The position numbers and the translations under genes are program-made. Below, one piece after another: positions 9,130 through 17,800 of a stretch of 64,000 nucleotides of DNA (position 1 is its first letter; the number at the start of each line of letters is the position of its first letter). The notes beneath the pieces were generated by a model. The model saw nothing but the letters and a program-made list of their open reading frames with translations, ran no database searches and was not told where the DNA came from. The stretch covers positions 1 through 64,000 of the forward strand of contig CAJUSW010000014.1 of assembly GCA_910589485.1 (NCBI GenBank), in the 5' to 3' direction. This stretch comes from an uncultured Duncaniella sp. GTDB taxonomy: Bacteria > Bacteroidota > Bacteroidia > Bacteroidales > Muribaculaceae.

Positions 9130-10959
9130 TTATTTATCTGCGAAACGGTTGTTCAGCTTCACATCCGGTCCGTTGTTCCTTATCTTCATGCTCGGGCCGG
9201 GGCGGTTGTATCCGAACTCAGGATCGGGGCACAGGTTCCCTTCCACGGTGAAGCCGTCGGTGGCCTCATCGAAGTATATGTAGAATCCGCGGTCGTTGGT
9301 GGCATAGGGAGCCTTCACAAGATCCTCGATCCTGTTGCCCGAGATGACCGATCCGGGCTGATTGGAGAGAGTGTATATTCCGCCGGCATCATACAGCTGT
9401 GTAGCGAAATGATGCACATAGTTGTCAGTGATGCGGTTGTTGCGCATACCGCTTTCGAGGGCGGTCCAGCCCCAGCCAACGCATATGCCTGAATAATTGA
9501 GGTGCGACAGTTCGTTATCGCTGATGGTGACATCGCGCACATAGCCGGCACCTATGCCTACACAGCCCCAGTCCTCATTGGTCACATCGGTGATGAGATT
9601 CCCGCTCACCGTGATATCCGAGCATATATCGCTGTCAACAGCGGGAATATATGGCACATGGGTCTCGAAGCCTCCGTCGGGGAATGTTCCCATCTGCAAT
9701 GCCGTACCCCCTATGTCCTCAAAGGTACATGCAGTTACCTCCGAGTTCTTGACAGCCGTAATGAAATCAAGGCCTGTGGCTCCGAGATGGCTGAAACGAC
9801 AGCGGTCAAAATCTATTCCCGATGCATGGCTTACGGTCACAGCCGCCTCGGGGCGGGCGATCCACGCCTGATTCTCGAGCTCAGACTTTTCGGGAAGTCC
9901 GGGCACCTTCAGTTTATATGCGTCGAGCAATCTGAATCCCCCTTGGAGAGTTACGTGCCCCTCGCGTGACGGACGGGTCCAGGCGGCATACTCGAACGCC
10001 ACGTTCTCAAATCTCACGTCGCTCACCGTGCGCTCACGTGTACCGTCAACAGCGAGTATTGTCTCGAGCACAGGTATCACCACATTACTGCGGTTCATCT
10101 CCTCCCCCTCGCGAGGGTAATAATATATGCGGCCTGAGGGATAATCCTGATACCACTCGCCCGGAGTGTCGAGCAACTGCAGGGCGTTGGCTAAGAAATA
10201 GGATGAATTACCCTTCTCGCCACCTATCACTGGCTGAGGCCACGGATGTGCAAACTCCAGCCGGCTTTCAGGGTCATGGAATCTCACCACCACGTTGCCT
10301 TTGCCATCTGGGGTGATGCTTTTCACTCTGAGTATTGCGATTGCCCAGCGCTGATGAACATACATTTCGAGCTGTGAGGCCGACGACAGGTCCATATCGG
10401 GCGCGGGCACTGTGATGGTAAGCTCCGACGGATTGAAATCAACCATCCGCTCCATCTTGCCCGGCTCAAACTGGGATGCCCTCACGGCCTTGCGACCGTT
10501 GACATACAGCTGACGCGTCTCCACCATGCGGTTGCCGTTCATGGGAGCATCGGCAACCCATATCCTGTCCCTCAATCCGGGAGCGATACGGCTGTCGTCA
10601 CAACCTTTGGTCCAACCTGTGACCTCCACGCCACCGCTTATCACGGCGTTGCTCCCCTCGGCCGAACATACTATGGTTGCCGAGCCGGGCTTTCCGCTAT
10701 CCTCGGGCCTTACAAACAGTGGCTCCGTCTGGCGGTAAACTCCATCGGCAAGGATGATCCTTATGTCACCCTCGGCTTCGGGCGATTTAAGCCTGCGCCA
10801 TTCACGCGCACGTTTCATAGCCTCGGCCACGGTGCGCAACGGGGCATCGGCCTGTCCCGACAAGGAGTCATTTCCACATGTCGACACATAGATATCGCCG
10901 GCATGCATGGCTGATGCCGAAAATAACAACATTCCGATCAAGGTAAATATCGGTTTCAT
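9130..10959 (-). CDS. Secreted right-handed beta-helix protein, GH141-like
   Basis: This 609-residue protein has a clear signal peptide (cleavage near SAMHA/GD). A GDIYVSTCGNDSLSG start and an ADGVYRQTEPLFVRPEDSG segment lead into a long run of parallel beta-helix coils (about 330-600). This domain order matches family GH141, founded on Bacteroides thetaiotaomicron BT1002, an alpha-L-fucosidase of rhamnogalacturonan-II breakdown; xylanase activity is also known in the family. It is the first gene of the minus-strand operon and has the best-matched promoter just upstream. A secreted enzyme releasing fucose-containing fragments fits the fucose genes alongside. Assignment to GH141 rather than another beta-helix family is my reading of the N-terminal pattern. 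Confidence 0.72.
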   Translation of the reverse strand: MKPIFTLIGMLLFSASAMHAGDIYVSTCGNDSLSGQADAPLRTVAEAMKRAREWRRLKSPEAEGDIRIILADGVYRQTEPLFVRPEDSGKPGSATIVCSAEGSNAVISGGVEVTGWTKGCDDSRIAPGLRDRIWVADAPMNGNRMVETRQLYVNGRKAVRASQFEPGKMERMVDFNPSELTITVPAPDMDLSSASQLEMYVHQRWAIAILRVKSITPDGKGNVVVRFHDPESRLEFAHPWPQPVIGGEKGNSSYFLANALQLLDTPGEWYQDYPSGRIYYYPREGEEMNRSNVVIPVLETILAVDGTRERTVSDVRFENVAFEYAAWTRPSREGHVTLQGGFRLLDAYKLKVPGLPEKSELENQAWIARPEAAVTVSHASGIDFDRCRFSHLGATGLDFITAVKNSEVTACTFEDIGGTALQMGTFPDGGFETHVPYIPAVDSDICSDITVSGNLITDVTNEDWGCVGIGAGYVRDVTISDNELSHLNYSGICVGWGWTALESGMRNNRITDNYVHHFATQLYDAGGIYTLSNQPGSVISGNRIEDLVKAPYATNDRGFYIYFDEATDGFTVEGNLCPDPEFGYNRPGPSMKIRNNGPDVKLNNRFADK

Positions 10960-10982
10960 GGTATCACTGGTTAACTTTCATG

Positions 10983-11014
10983 CAAAATTAGGGATATTTG
11001 TGTAATTCTTCAAA
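10983..11014 (-). promoter_or_regulatory. Promoter of the GH141/GH31/corrinoid operon
   Basis: On the minus strand a TTTG (11014-11011) is followed after 20 bases by TAATTTTG (10990-10983), matching the Bacteroidetes consensus at both boxes. Transcription would begin about 15-20 bases before the ATG at 10959. Confidence 0.7.
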
Positions 11015-11067
11015 ATTATTCCTACAATAAGTGCAAATTAAAAGCAAAATGTTAGAGCAAATTTGTG

Positions 11068-11075
11068 TATATTTG
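11068..11075 (+). promoter_or_regulatory. -7 box TATATTTG before the methyltransferase gene
   Basis: TATATTTG matches TAnnTTTG and stands 30 bases before the ATG at 11106. No clear -33 TTG lies at the expected distance. The divergent arrangement with the promoter at 10983-11014 would allow joint control of the two corrinoid transcripts. Confidence 0.5.
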
Positions 11076-11105
11076 CGGTCAAATTTCCTAAACACCTGAT
11101 TTACC

Positions 11106-12110
11106 ATGAAGATTAATATGGCCCGATGGATGCAGGATATAATTGACCGCAAGGAAGTTGTGGCGATCCCTGTAATGACTCATCCAGGCATAGAGATTAC
11201 CGGCGACACTGTGCTCAAAGCCGTCTCCGACGGTGTGGCACACTGCAATGCCATTGTAGCCCTCGCCAACCGCTACCCTACGGCTGCCGCTACCGTGATC
11301 ATGGACCTCACCGTCGAGGCCGAGGCGTTCGGAGCGGAAATTTCTTTCACCGAACATGAAGTACCCGCCGTGATAGGCCACATGCTCAACTCGGCCGATG
11401 ACATATACAACCTCAAGGTCCCCTCACTGAAAGCCGGACGTGTACCCGAATACATCAAGGCCAATCTGCTCGCCGCCCGGGCTATAAACGACCGCCCGGT
11501 GATAGGTGGCTGCATAGGTCCGTTCTCATTGGCCGGCCGACTGTATGACATGTCGGAAATCATGATGCTGATATACCAGGATCCCGACGTCGCCCACATT
11601 CTGCTCGAGAAATGCACTGAATTCATACTCCGCTACTGCCTCGCGCTCAAGGAAGCCGGGGTCAACGGCGTGATGATGGCCGAGCCGGCTGCCGGACTGA
11701 TGTCCAATGATGACTGCCGGCGCTTCTCATCCGATTATGTGAAACGGATCGTCGACCGCGTTCAGGACGACGATTTCGCCATCATACTCCACAACTGCGG
11801 AAACACCGGACATTGCACCGAAGCCATGGTGGCCACCGGAGCCGCCGCCTATCATTTCGGCAACAAGTGTGACATGGAGCAGGTGACCCGCGACGTGCCC
11901 CCCACTACCCTTTCCATGGGTAATCTCGACCCCGTGTCGGTGTTCAAGGATTGCACGCCCGAGCAGATGCGCGAGGCCACGACCCAGCTTCTCGAAAAAA
12001 TGAGCAAGTACCCCAACTTTGTCCTCTCGAGCGGTTGTGACACCCCTCCCCATACACCCATGGAGAATATCGACTCGTTCTTCGAGGCACTGCATGACTA
12101 CAACTCATGA
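11106..12110 (+). CDS. Zinc-dependent corrinoid methyltransferase, MtaA/URO-D family (MT2)
   Basis: This 334-residue TIM-barrel protein of the uroporphyrinogen decarboxylase superfamily belongs to the MtaA/MtbA/CmuA side of the family. The zinc ligands H229 and C231 (LHNCGN) and C311 (SSGCD) match the HxC...C arrangement of methylcobamide:thiol or tetrahydrofolate methyltransferases, and they make a true haem-pathway HemE unlikely. It probably takes the methyl group from the corrinoid domain encoded divergently at 4669-6813 and passes it to an acceptor. Coenzyme M is not expected in Bacteroidetes, so tetrahydrofolate is likelier, by inference. The stop codon overlaps the start of the next gene by 4 bases, which implies translational coupling. 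Confidence 0.82.
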   Translation: MKINMARWMQDIIDRKEVVAIPVMTHPGIEITGDTVLKAVSDGVAHCNAIVALANRYPTAAATVIMDLTVEAEAFGAEISFTEHEVPAVIGHMLNSADDIYNLKVPSLKAGRVPEYIKANLLAARAINDRPVIGGCIGPFSLAGRLYDMSEIMMLIYQDPDVAHILLEKCTEFILRYCLALKEAGVNGVMMAEPAAGLMSNDDCRRFSSDYVKRIVDRVQDDDFAIILHNCGNTGHCTEAMVATGAAAYHFGNKCDMEQVTRDVPPTTLSMGNLDPVSVFKDCTPEQMREATTQLLEKMSKYPNFVLSSGCDTPPHTPMENIDSFFEALHDYNS

Positions 12111-12802
12111 TCGAGGCTACCCTATCCTACCACGACTTAGGCATATCACCGGCCGACATTTATGAGCAGATGGGTTACGGCAACACGCCTCCCGACGAGG
12201 CGACTGCCGGTGAGACTCTTGCGATGATCGAGGAGATCAGCGGGATAGTAAAGGCTCGATACTGCTTCTTCATCACCGACGGATCGCTCGATACCGCCAC
12301 CGACACGCTTTCGGCAATGGGATATGATTTTTCGATCGGCAAGATCATAGCCCGTCAACTGCGTGGCTCACAGCGCTACACATTCTTCGTGGCCACGGCC
12401 GGACAAGAATTCGGCGACTATCTGGAAACCCTCTCCTCGGCCGGCGACATGGTAAAGATATTCATAGCCGATGCCATAGGTAGCGTGATCGCTGAAAAGG
12501 CCGCCGACATGATGGAGCTGTCGCTCGCGTCACTCATCGCCCCCGCCGGATGGAAGCACACCAACCGTTTCAGCCCCGGATATTGCGGATGGCACGTATC
12601 GGGACAGCAGAAACTGTTCTCCCTCTTCCCCACGGGCCGGCCTTGCGGAGTCACTCTCACTCCGTCGAGCCTGATGCTACCCATCAAATCGGTGAGCGGA
12701 GTGCTGGGAATCGGTGCCGAGGTAAGGAAACTCGATTATTCATGCGGCCTATGTGACTTCAAGCAGTGCTATAAACGCAAACTCCCGCCACGCCGTAAGT
12801 GA
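12107..12802 (+). CDS. MetH reactivation-domain-like protein (probable corrinoid reactivase)
   Basis: This 231-residue protein resembles the C-terminal S-adenosylmethionine-binding activation domain of cobalamin-dependent methionine synthase, here encoded alone. The RxxPGY signature is present (R154, P157, Y159 in NRFSPGYCGW), followed by GVTLTPSSLMLP and KSVSGVLGIG, also typical of that domain. A C-terminal cysteine group (C213, C216, C221; CGLCDFKQC) could bind a metal or Fe-S cluster and is not part of classical MetH. Corrinoid methyltransferases become inactive when cob(I)amide oxidises, so a reductive activase is needed. Four-base overlap with the MT2 gene supports that role here, replacing the ATP-dependent RamA/RACo type. 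The function is inferred from the domain and context. Confidence 0.75.
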   Translation: MIEATLSYHDLGISPADIYEQMGYGNTPPDEATAGETLAMIEEISGIVKARYCFFITDGSLDTATDTLSAMGYDFSIGKIIARQLRGSQRYTFFVATAGQEFGDYLETLSSAGDMVKIFIADAIGSVIAEKAADMMELSLASLIAPAGWKHTNRFSPGYCGWHVSGQQKLFSLFPTGRPCGVTLTPSSLMLPIKSVSGVLGIGAEVRKLDYSCGLCDFKQCYKRKLPPRRK

Positions 12803-12851
12803 AAGCCCGCTTAAAATAACCACGGCAAGTGAAAGTTTGCTTAAAAATAAC
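12797..12851. promoter_or_regulatory. Pair of direct repeats upstream of fucI (possible operator)
   Basis: Two near-identical 24-25-base copies (12797-12820 and 12827-12851) start exactly 30 bases apart. Each opens with AAGTGAAAG and ends with ATAAC, and the core AAG....CTT is partly palindromic. Thirty bases is close to three helical turns, as for a regulator binding the same DNA face twice. The first copy overlaps the end of the preceding gene. Confidence 0.5.
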
Positions 12852-12915
12852 ATATGATTGCCTTTGATAAGGAAATAATAACAATTCATTCTGATACTCT
12901 TTCAAAACTTTTCCT

Positions 12916-12923
12916 TACATTTG
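12916..12923 (+). promoter_or_regulatory. -7 box TACATTTG before fucI
   Basis: TACATTTG matches TAnnTTTG and lies 67 bases before the fucI ATG, downstream of the direct repeats. A -33 box is not obvious, which would be consistent with an activator-dependent promoter. Confidence 0.45.
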
Positions 12924-12989
12924 CATTATCATTGAAAAACTTATACCGGAACTGATATAATCTTTGTAAAATACTATTACTATTATACC

Positions 12990-14768
12990 ATGAGCAAATA
13001 TCCTAAAATCGGCATTCGCCCCATCATCGATGCCCGCCAGGGTGGCATCCGCGAGAGTCTTGAGGACAAGACCATGAATCTGGCCAAAGCTGTGGCCGAC
13101 CTCATTTCGACCAATGTACGTTATCCCGACGGATCACCCGTGGAGTGCGTCATCGCCGACAGCACAATAGGCCGCGTACCCGAAGCAGCCGCATGCGCCG
13201 AGAAATTCGAGCGTGAGGGCGTAGGTGCCACCATCTCAGTTACCTCCTGCTGGTGCTACGGTTCCGAGACCATGGACATGAATCCTCATTGGCCCAAGGC
13301 TGTGTGGGGCTTCAACGGCACCGAGCGTCCCGGCGCGGTATATCTGGCCGCCGTCCTCGCCGCCCATGCCCAGAAGGGTCTTCCCGCATTCGGCATATAC
13401 GGTCACAATGTACAGGATCTCACCGACAACAGCATACCCGAGGATGTAGCCGAGAAGCTCCTCCGCTTCACCCGTGCCGCTCTTGCTGTAGCACTCATGC
13501 GTGGCAAGTCGTATCTGTCCATCGGATCGGTATGTATGGGTATCGCCGGCTCGATCGTTGATCCCAACTTCATCCAGGAATATCTGGGCATGCGTGCCGA
13601 ATCAGTCGACATGACCGAGGTTGCCCGCCGCATCTCGCTCGGCATATATGACCATGAGGAATATGCCAAGGCAATGGAGTGGACCGAAAAATATTGCAAG
13701 CCCCGCGAAGGCGAGGACTTCAAGAACCGTCCCGAGAAGAAAAAGACACGCGAGGAGAAAGATGCCGACTGGGAGTTTGTAGTGAAGATGACCCTCATCA
13801 TCCGCGACCTCATGAAGGGCAATCCCCGCCTCAAGGAGATGGGATACAAGGAGGAAGCACTCGGACACAACGCCATCGCCGGCGGATTCCAGGGTCAGCG
13901 TCAATGGACCGACTTCTACCCCAACGGTGACTTCTCCGAGGCTCTGCTCAACACCTCATTTGACTGGAACGGCATACGCGAAGCATTCGTATTCGCCACC
14001 GAGAACGATGCCTGCAACGGCATAGCCATGCTCTTCGGCCATCTCCTCACCAACCGCGCCCAGTTCTTCAGCGACGTGCGCACCTACTGGAGCCCCGAAG
14101 CTGTGAAACGTGTCACCGGCAAGGAGCTCACCGGACGTGCCGCCGGCGGTATGATCCACCTCATCAACTCGGGTGCCACCACTCTCGACGGCACCGGCCA
14201 AGTATCGGATGCCGAGGGCAATCCCGTTATGAAACCCCACTGGGAGATGACTCCCGCCGATGCCGAGGCTTGCCTGGCTGCCACAACATGGTATCCTGCC
14301 GACCGCGACTACTTCCGTGGAGGTGGCTTCTCGTCCAACTTCCTCACCCGTGGCGGAATGCCCGTGACCATGATGCGCCTTAACCTCGTGAAAGGCCTCG
14401 GCCCCGTGCTCCAGATCGCTGAGGGATGGACTGCCGATGTTGATCCCGAGATCATGAAGGTGCTCGACATGCGCACCGATCCTACCTGGCCCACCACATG
14501 GTTCGTACCCCGCCTGTGCCCCGACCGCGATGCCTTCAAGGACGTGTACTCGGTGATGAACAACTGGGGAGCCAACCACGGAGCCATCACCTACGGCCAC
14601 ATCGGTCAGGACCTCATCACCCTCGCTTCGATCCTGCGTATCCCCGTGTGCATGCACAACGTGGAGGATGACAAGATTTTCCGCCCCGCAGCATGGAACG
14701 CCTTCGGTATGGACAAGGAGGGTGCCGACTACCGCGCATGCTCTACCTACGGTCCCATCTACAAGTAA
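12990..14768 (+). CDS. fucI: L-fucose isomerase
   Basis: This 592-residue protein has the length of Escherichia coli FucI (591) and the same plan. The N-terminus KIGIRPIIDARQGG and the segments TSCWCYGSETMDM and GHNVQDLTDNSIPED are characteristic, and the metal-binding acidic residues fall in ATENDACNG and FSDVRTYW. It converts L-fucose to L-fuculose (also D-arabinose to D-ribulose) with Mn2+ in the cytoplasm. It follows the corrinoid MT2/reactivase pair after 187 bases with its own probable promoter. The usual partners fuculokinase and fuculose-phosphate aldolase are not in the window, so they must lie elsewhere or the pathway differs. Confidence 0.95.
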   Translation: MSKYPKIGIRPIIDARQGGIRESLEDKTMNLAKAVADLISTNVRYPDGSPVECVIADSTIGRVPEAAACAEKFEREGVGATISVTSCWCYGSETMDMNPHWPKAVWGFNGTERPGAVYLAAVLAAHAQKGLPAFGIYGHNVQDLTDNSIPEDVAEKLLRFTRAALAVALMRGKSYLSIGSVCMGIAGSIVDPNFIQEYLGMRAESVDMTEVARRISLGIYDHEEYAKAMEWTEKYCKPREGEDFKNRPEKKKTREEKDADWEFVVKMTLIIRDLMKGNPRLKEMGYKEEALGHNAIAGGFQGQRQWTDFYPNGDFSEALLNTSFDWNGIREAFVFATENDACNGIAMLFGHLLTNRAQFFSDVRTYWSPEAVKRVTGKELTGRAAGGMIHLINSGATTLDGTGQVSDAEGNPVMKPHWEMTPADAEACLAATTWYPADRDYFRGGGFSSNFLTRGGMPVTMMRLNLVKGLGPVLQIAEGWTADVDPEIMKVLDMRTDPTWPTTWFVPRLCPDRDAFKDVYSVMNNWGANHGAITYGHIGQDLITLASILRIPVCMHNVEDDKIFRPAAWNAFGMDKEGADYRACSTYGPIYK

Positions 14769-14797
14769 TTCCTGTCTCTGACAAATAGTCAATAATG

Positions 14798-14828
14798 GGT
14801 AAGGACGCTTCCCGCAAGCGTCCTTACC
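14798..14828 (+). terminator. Hairpin terminator after fucI
   Basis: A perfect 13-base stem (14798-14810 with 14816-14828) closes a 5-base loop and is followed by actttatac. It lies 30 bases after the fucI stop and should reduce transcription into the mutarotase gene. Confidence 0.65.
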
Positions 14829-14854
14829 ACTTTATACATTATACCTGATACGCA

Positions 14855-15244
14855 ATGGAAAACAAAGAGACAGGCTATCCCATGAAGCCCTACAGCGTGC
14901 CGGTGAAACGCTACTGCCGCACGCTCGATCTCAAGGACGATCCGGAACTCATAGCCGAATACCGCCGGCGCCATGCCAAGGAGAATTTCTGGCCCGAGAT
15001 TCTCGCCGGAATCAAGGAAGTAGGGATCCTCGAGATGGATATATACATCCGTGGCACACGCCTCATGATGATACTTGAAGTTCCGGCCGACCTCGATCTT
15101 GACGAGGCCATGACCCGCCTTGCCACCCTCCCCCGCCAGCAGGAATGGGAGGACTTCATGTCGGTGTTCCAGCAAGCCGCCCCCGGTGCATCGTCTGCTG
15201 AGAAGTGGCAACCCATGGAACGTGTGTTCCATCTCTATGACTGA
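14855..15244 (+). CDS. L-rhamnose mutarotase (RhaM)-family sugar mutarotase
   Basis: This 129-residue protein of the RhaM/DUF718 ferredoxin-like family shows the pattern RYCRTLDLKDDPELIAEYRR, then IKEVGILEMDIYIRGTRL and a C-terminal QPMERVFHL. Family members interconvert the alpha and beta anomers of L-rhamnose and related deoxysugars. Between fucI and fucP it most likely serves L-fucose, supplying the anomer used by the isomerase or dehydrogenase. It is slightly longer than the usual ~105 residues because of an N-terminal extension of about 15 residues. Confidence 0.85.
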   Translation: MENKETGYPMKPYSVPVKRYCRTLDLKDDPELIAEYRRRHAKENFWPEILAGIKEVGILEMDIYIRGTRLMMILEVPADLDLDEAMTRLATLPRQQEWEDFMSVFQQAAPGASSAEKWQPMERVFHLYD

Positions 15245-15315
15245 TCGGGCACGGGAACTCCTTGCCGGCCCATCGGCCAATCCTATTCCATAAATCTAAT
15301 CATGAATCCATAACG

Positions 15316-16617
15316 ATGAAAGAGAATCAATCGCTACTGAGATACAACGGTGTCAATTATCTGATACCGTTCATACTCATCACCAGCTGCTTTGCACTGT
15401 GGGGGTTTGCCAACGACATAACCAACCCCATGGTAAAGGCTTTCTCCAAGATATTCCGCATGAGCGTCACCGACGGCACGCTCATCCAGGTGGCCTTCTA
15501 CGGCGGATATTTCGCCATGGCCTTCCCGGCGGCCATATTCATTCGCCGCTACTCCTACAAGGCCGGTGTGCTCACCGGACTCGGCCTCTATGCCATCGGA
15601 GCATTCCTGTTCTATCCGGCCATGCTCACCGGCAGTTACTATCCGTTCCTCATAGCCTACTTCATCCTCACCTGCGGTCTCTCGTTTCTCGAGACGAGCT
15701 GTAATCCCTATATCCTCGCCATGGGATCGGAAAGCACCTCGGTGCGCCGACTGAATCTCGCCCAGGCATTCAACCCCATAGGCTCGCTCACCGGCATGTG
15801 GGTGGCTATGAAGTTTATCCAGGCCAAGCTCAATCCGCTTGAGACCGAGGCCCGCGCCACGCTGAGCGATGCCGAGTTTGAGGCTGTGCGCGATGCCGAC
15901 CTCATGGTGCTCATCACCCCCTACCTGTTCATAGGTCTTGTGGTGCTGATAATGTTCCTTGTGATCCGGTTCATGAGGATGCCGGCCAACGGCGATGACT
16001 CCCACGACGTGCATTTCTTCAAGAGCCTCAAGCGCATATTCTCGCTGAGCCGTTACCGCGAGGGTGTCATAGCCCAGTTCTTCTACGTAGGAGCTCAGAT
16101 CATGTGCTGGACATTCATCATCCAGTATGGCACACGCGTGTTCATGAACGAAGGGATGGATGAAAAAAGCGCCGAAGTGCTGTCGCAGCAGTACAACATC
16201 ATAGCCATGGCCATATTCTGCTGCAACCGTTTCATCTTCACCTATCTGCTCCGCTACATCAATGCCGGACGCCTCCTTGCCATCCTCGCCACATGTGGCG
16301 TGGCACTCACAGCCGGCGTCATCTTCATGGACGGACGCATGGGTCTGTACTGCCTCGTGGGTGTATCGGCCTGCATGTCCATCATGTTCCCCACCATCTA
16401 CGGTATAGCTCTCGAGGGACTCGGTGACGATGCCAAATTCGGAGCCGCCGGCCTCATCATGGCCATCCTCGGCGGATCGGTACTGCCTCCCATCCAGGCC
16501 CGCATCATCGACTGCGGAACCATAGCAGGTTTCCCCGCCGTGAACCTCTCGTTCATACTCCCGCTCATATGCTTCGTGGTCATAGTGTTCTACGGCATGA
16601 GGCGCATCCATAATTGA
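15316..16617 (+). CDS. fucP: L-fucose:H+ symporter of the major facilitator superfamily
   Basis: This 433-residue protein has 12 membrane helices and FucP-type features: LITSCFALWGFANDITNPMVKAF in helix 1, SFLETSCNPYILAMG in helix 4 and NLAQAFNPIG after it. FucP imports L-fucose with a proton, and homologues also take galactose or glucose. The ATG at 15316 (MKENQ) is chosen because the longer frame would need a TTG codon at 15262 and has no transport-family sequence before MKENQ. It follows the mutarotase gene by 71 bases. A bidirectional terminator ends the transcript at 16661-16697. Confidence 0.9.
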   Translation: MKENQSLLRYNGVNYLIPFILITSCFALWGFANDITNPMVKAFSKIFRMSVTDGTLIQVAFYGGYFAMAFPAAIFIRRYSYKAGVLTGLGLYAIGAFLFYPAMLTGSYYPFLIAYFILTCGLSFLETSCNPYILAMGSESTSVRRLNLAQAFNPIGSLTGMWVAMKFIQAKLNPLETEARATLSDAEFEAVRDADLMVLITPYLFIGLVVLIMFLVIRFMRMPANGDDSHDVHFFKSLKRIFSLSRYREGVIAQFFYVGAQIMCWTFIIQYGTRVFMNEGMDEKSAEVLSQQYNIIAMAIFCCNRFIFTYLLRYINAGRLLAILATCGVALTAGVIFMDGRMGLYCLVGVSACMSIMFPTIYGIALEGLGDDAKFGAAGLIMAILGGSVLPPIQARIIDCGTIAGFPAVNLSFILPLICFVVIVFYGMRRIHN

Positions 16618-16660
16618 TCCACAGATCCCCCCCTCTCTCCTCAATCGTACCGCTATATAA

Positions 16661-16697
16661 AAACATCTCAGTGGCCGCCATAGTCACTGAGATGTTT
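16661..16697. terminator. Bidirectional terminator between fucP and the dehydrogenase gene
   Basis: A perfect 13-base stem (16661-16673 with 16685-16697) with an 11-base loop carries AAA at one foot and TTT at the other, so it can act in both directions. It separates convergent genes. Confidence 0.75.
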
Positions 16698-16749
16698 AAT
16701 TTACGTGGGTGGAGACTGTCAATGCAACAATCTTCCTATTACTTGTCTA

Positions 16750-17772
16750 TCAGAACTTCACGAGGATACGGAACACCTTGCCGGGCGCTGCATCCCACTT
16801 TGCCAAGGCATCGCCGGCCTCATCGGGAGTGACTGTAGCTGAGATCAGTTTCTCGGCGTTGTCGCGTCCGCCTGCGAGGAAATAACGTATCACGGCGGCG
16901 AAATCGTTAGGCATGGCGTTGCGTGAGCCACGGATGTCAAGTTCCTTCTGCACGAACAGCTTGGTGTGGAACGACACATCATCCTTGGCGTAGCCTATGC
17001 ACACCACACGTCCGCAGAATGCCACATTATCCACAGCTGCAACATAGGTGAAGGGGGAACCTACAGCCTCGATCACCACATCGGGACCATTACCGTCGGT
17101 GAGGCGGTTGAGCTCGTCGGCCAGATTGCAGGTGGCCGAATTGATCGAGTAGGTGGCACCCAGCTCACGTGCGAGGGCCAGTTTCTCATCATCGAGATCA
17201 ATAGCGATCACGGTAGCTCCGCGCAAGGCGGCACGCACGATGGCTCCGAGGCCGATCATGCCGCAACCGATCACGGCCACAACGTCAATGTCGGTGACAG
17301 CTCCGCGGTCAACAGCATGGAAGCCCACGCTCATAGGCTCAACGAGCGCACACTCGCGGGGAGTGAGGCCCGAGGCAGGGATGATCTTGGTCCAGGGCAC
17401 AGCTATATAGTCGCGCATCGCACCGTTGCGCTGCACACCCAGGGTCTCGTTATGACGACATGCGTTGGGACGGCCACGACGGCATGAGGAGCACTTTCCA
17501 CATGCGGTATAGGGGTTGACGGTCACGCTCATACCCTTCTCCAGAAGTCCGGCGGGAACATCGGCACCGATCTCCTCGACTGTACCGCCTATCTCATGTC
17601 CGGGGATCACCTGGTCGATGGCCATGGGGTTCTTGCCACGATAGGTGTTGAGATCGGATCCGCAGAATCCTACATAGTGAATCTTTACCAACACTTCGTC
17701 GGCTGCAATCTTGGGCATCGGCTGCTCCTCTACGACAACACGTCCGGGAGCTACAATTTTAACTGCTTGCAT
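16750..17772 (-). CDS. Zinc-dependent medium-chain alcohol dehydrogenase
   Basis: This 340-residue protein has a GroES-like catalytic domain with GFCGSD and GHEIGG for the catalytic zinc, four structural-zinc cysteines in CGKCSSCRRGRPNAC, and a Rossmann domain with GCGMIGLGAI. It resembles sorbitol, threonine and galactitol-phosphate dehydrogenases. It ends a three-gene operon after the lactonase (28-base gap). In an oxidative fucose route it could oxidise 2-keto-3-deoxy-L-fuconate or the derived lactaldehyde/propanediol pool, but the substrate cannot be told from sequence. Confidence 0.85.
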   Translation of the reverse strand: MQAVKIVAPGRVVVEEQPMPKIAADEVLVKIHYVGFCGSDLNTYRGKNPMAIDQVIPGHEIGGTVEEIGADVPAGLLEKGMSVTVNPYTACGKCSSCRRGRPNACRHNETLGVQRNGAMRDYIAVPWTKIIPASGLTPRECALVEPMSVGFHAVDRGAVTDIDVVAVIGCGMIGLGAIVRAALRGATVIAIDLDDEKLALARELGATYSINSATCNLADELNRLTDGNGPDVVIEAVGSPFTYVAAVDNVAFCGRVVCIGYAKDDVSFHTKLFVQKELDIRGSRNAMPNDFAAVIRYFLAGGRDNAEKLISATVTPDEAGDALAKWDAAPGKVFRILVKF

Positions 17773-17800
17773 TTCTTTATATACTATACTGTAGTGATTG

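Noticed and set aside
10960..11105. Cobalamin riboswitch expected near the corrinoid genes
   Set aside because: The 146-base divergent spacer is too short and AT-rich and shows no B12-box-like conserved core; none is seen upstream of the other corrinoid genes.
11106..12110. Haem-pathway uroporphyrinogen decarboxylase HemE
   Set aside because: The HxC...C zinc ligands and coupling to a MetH-like reactivase point to a corrinoid methyltransferase.
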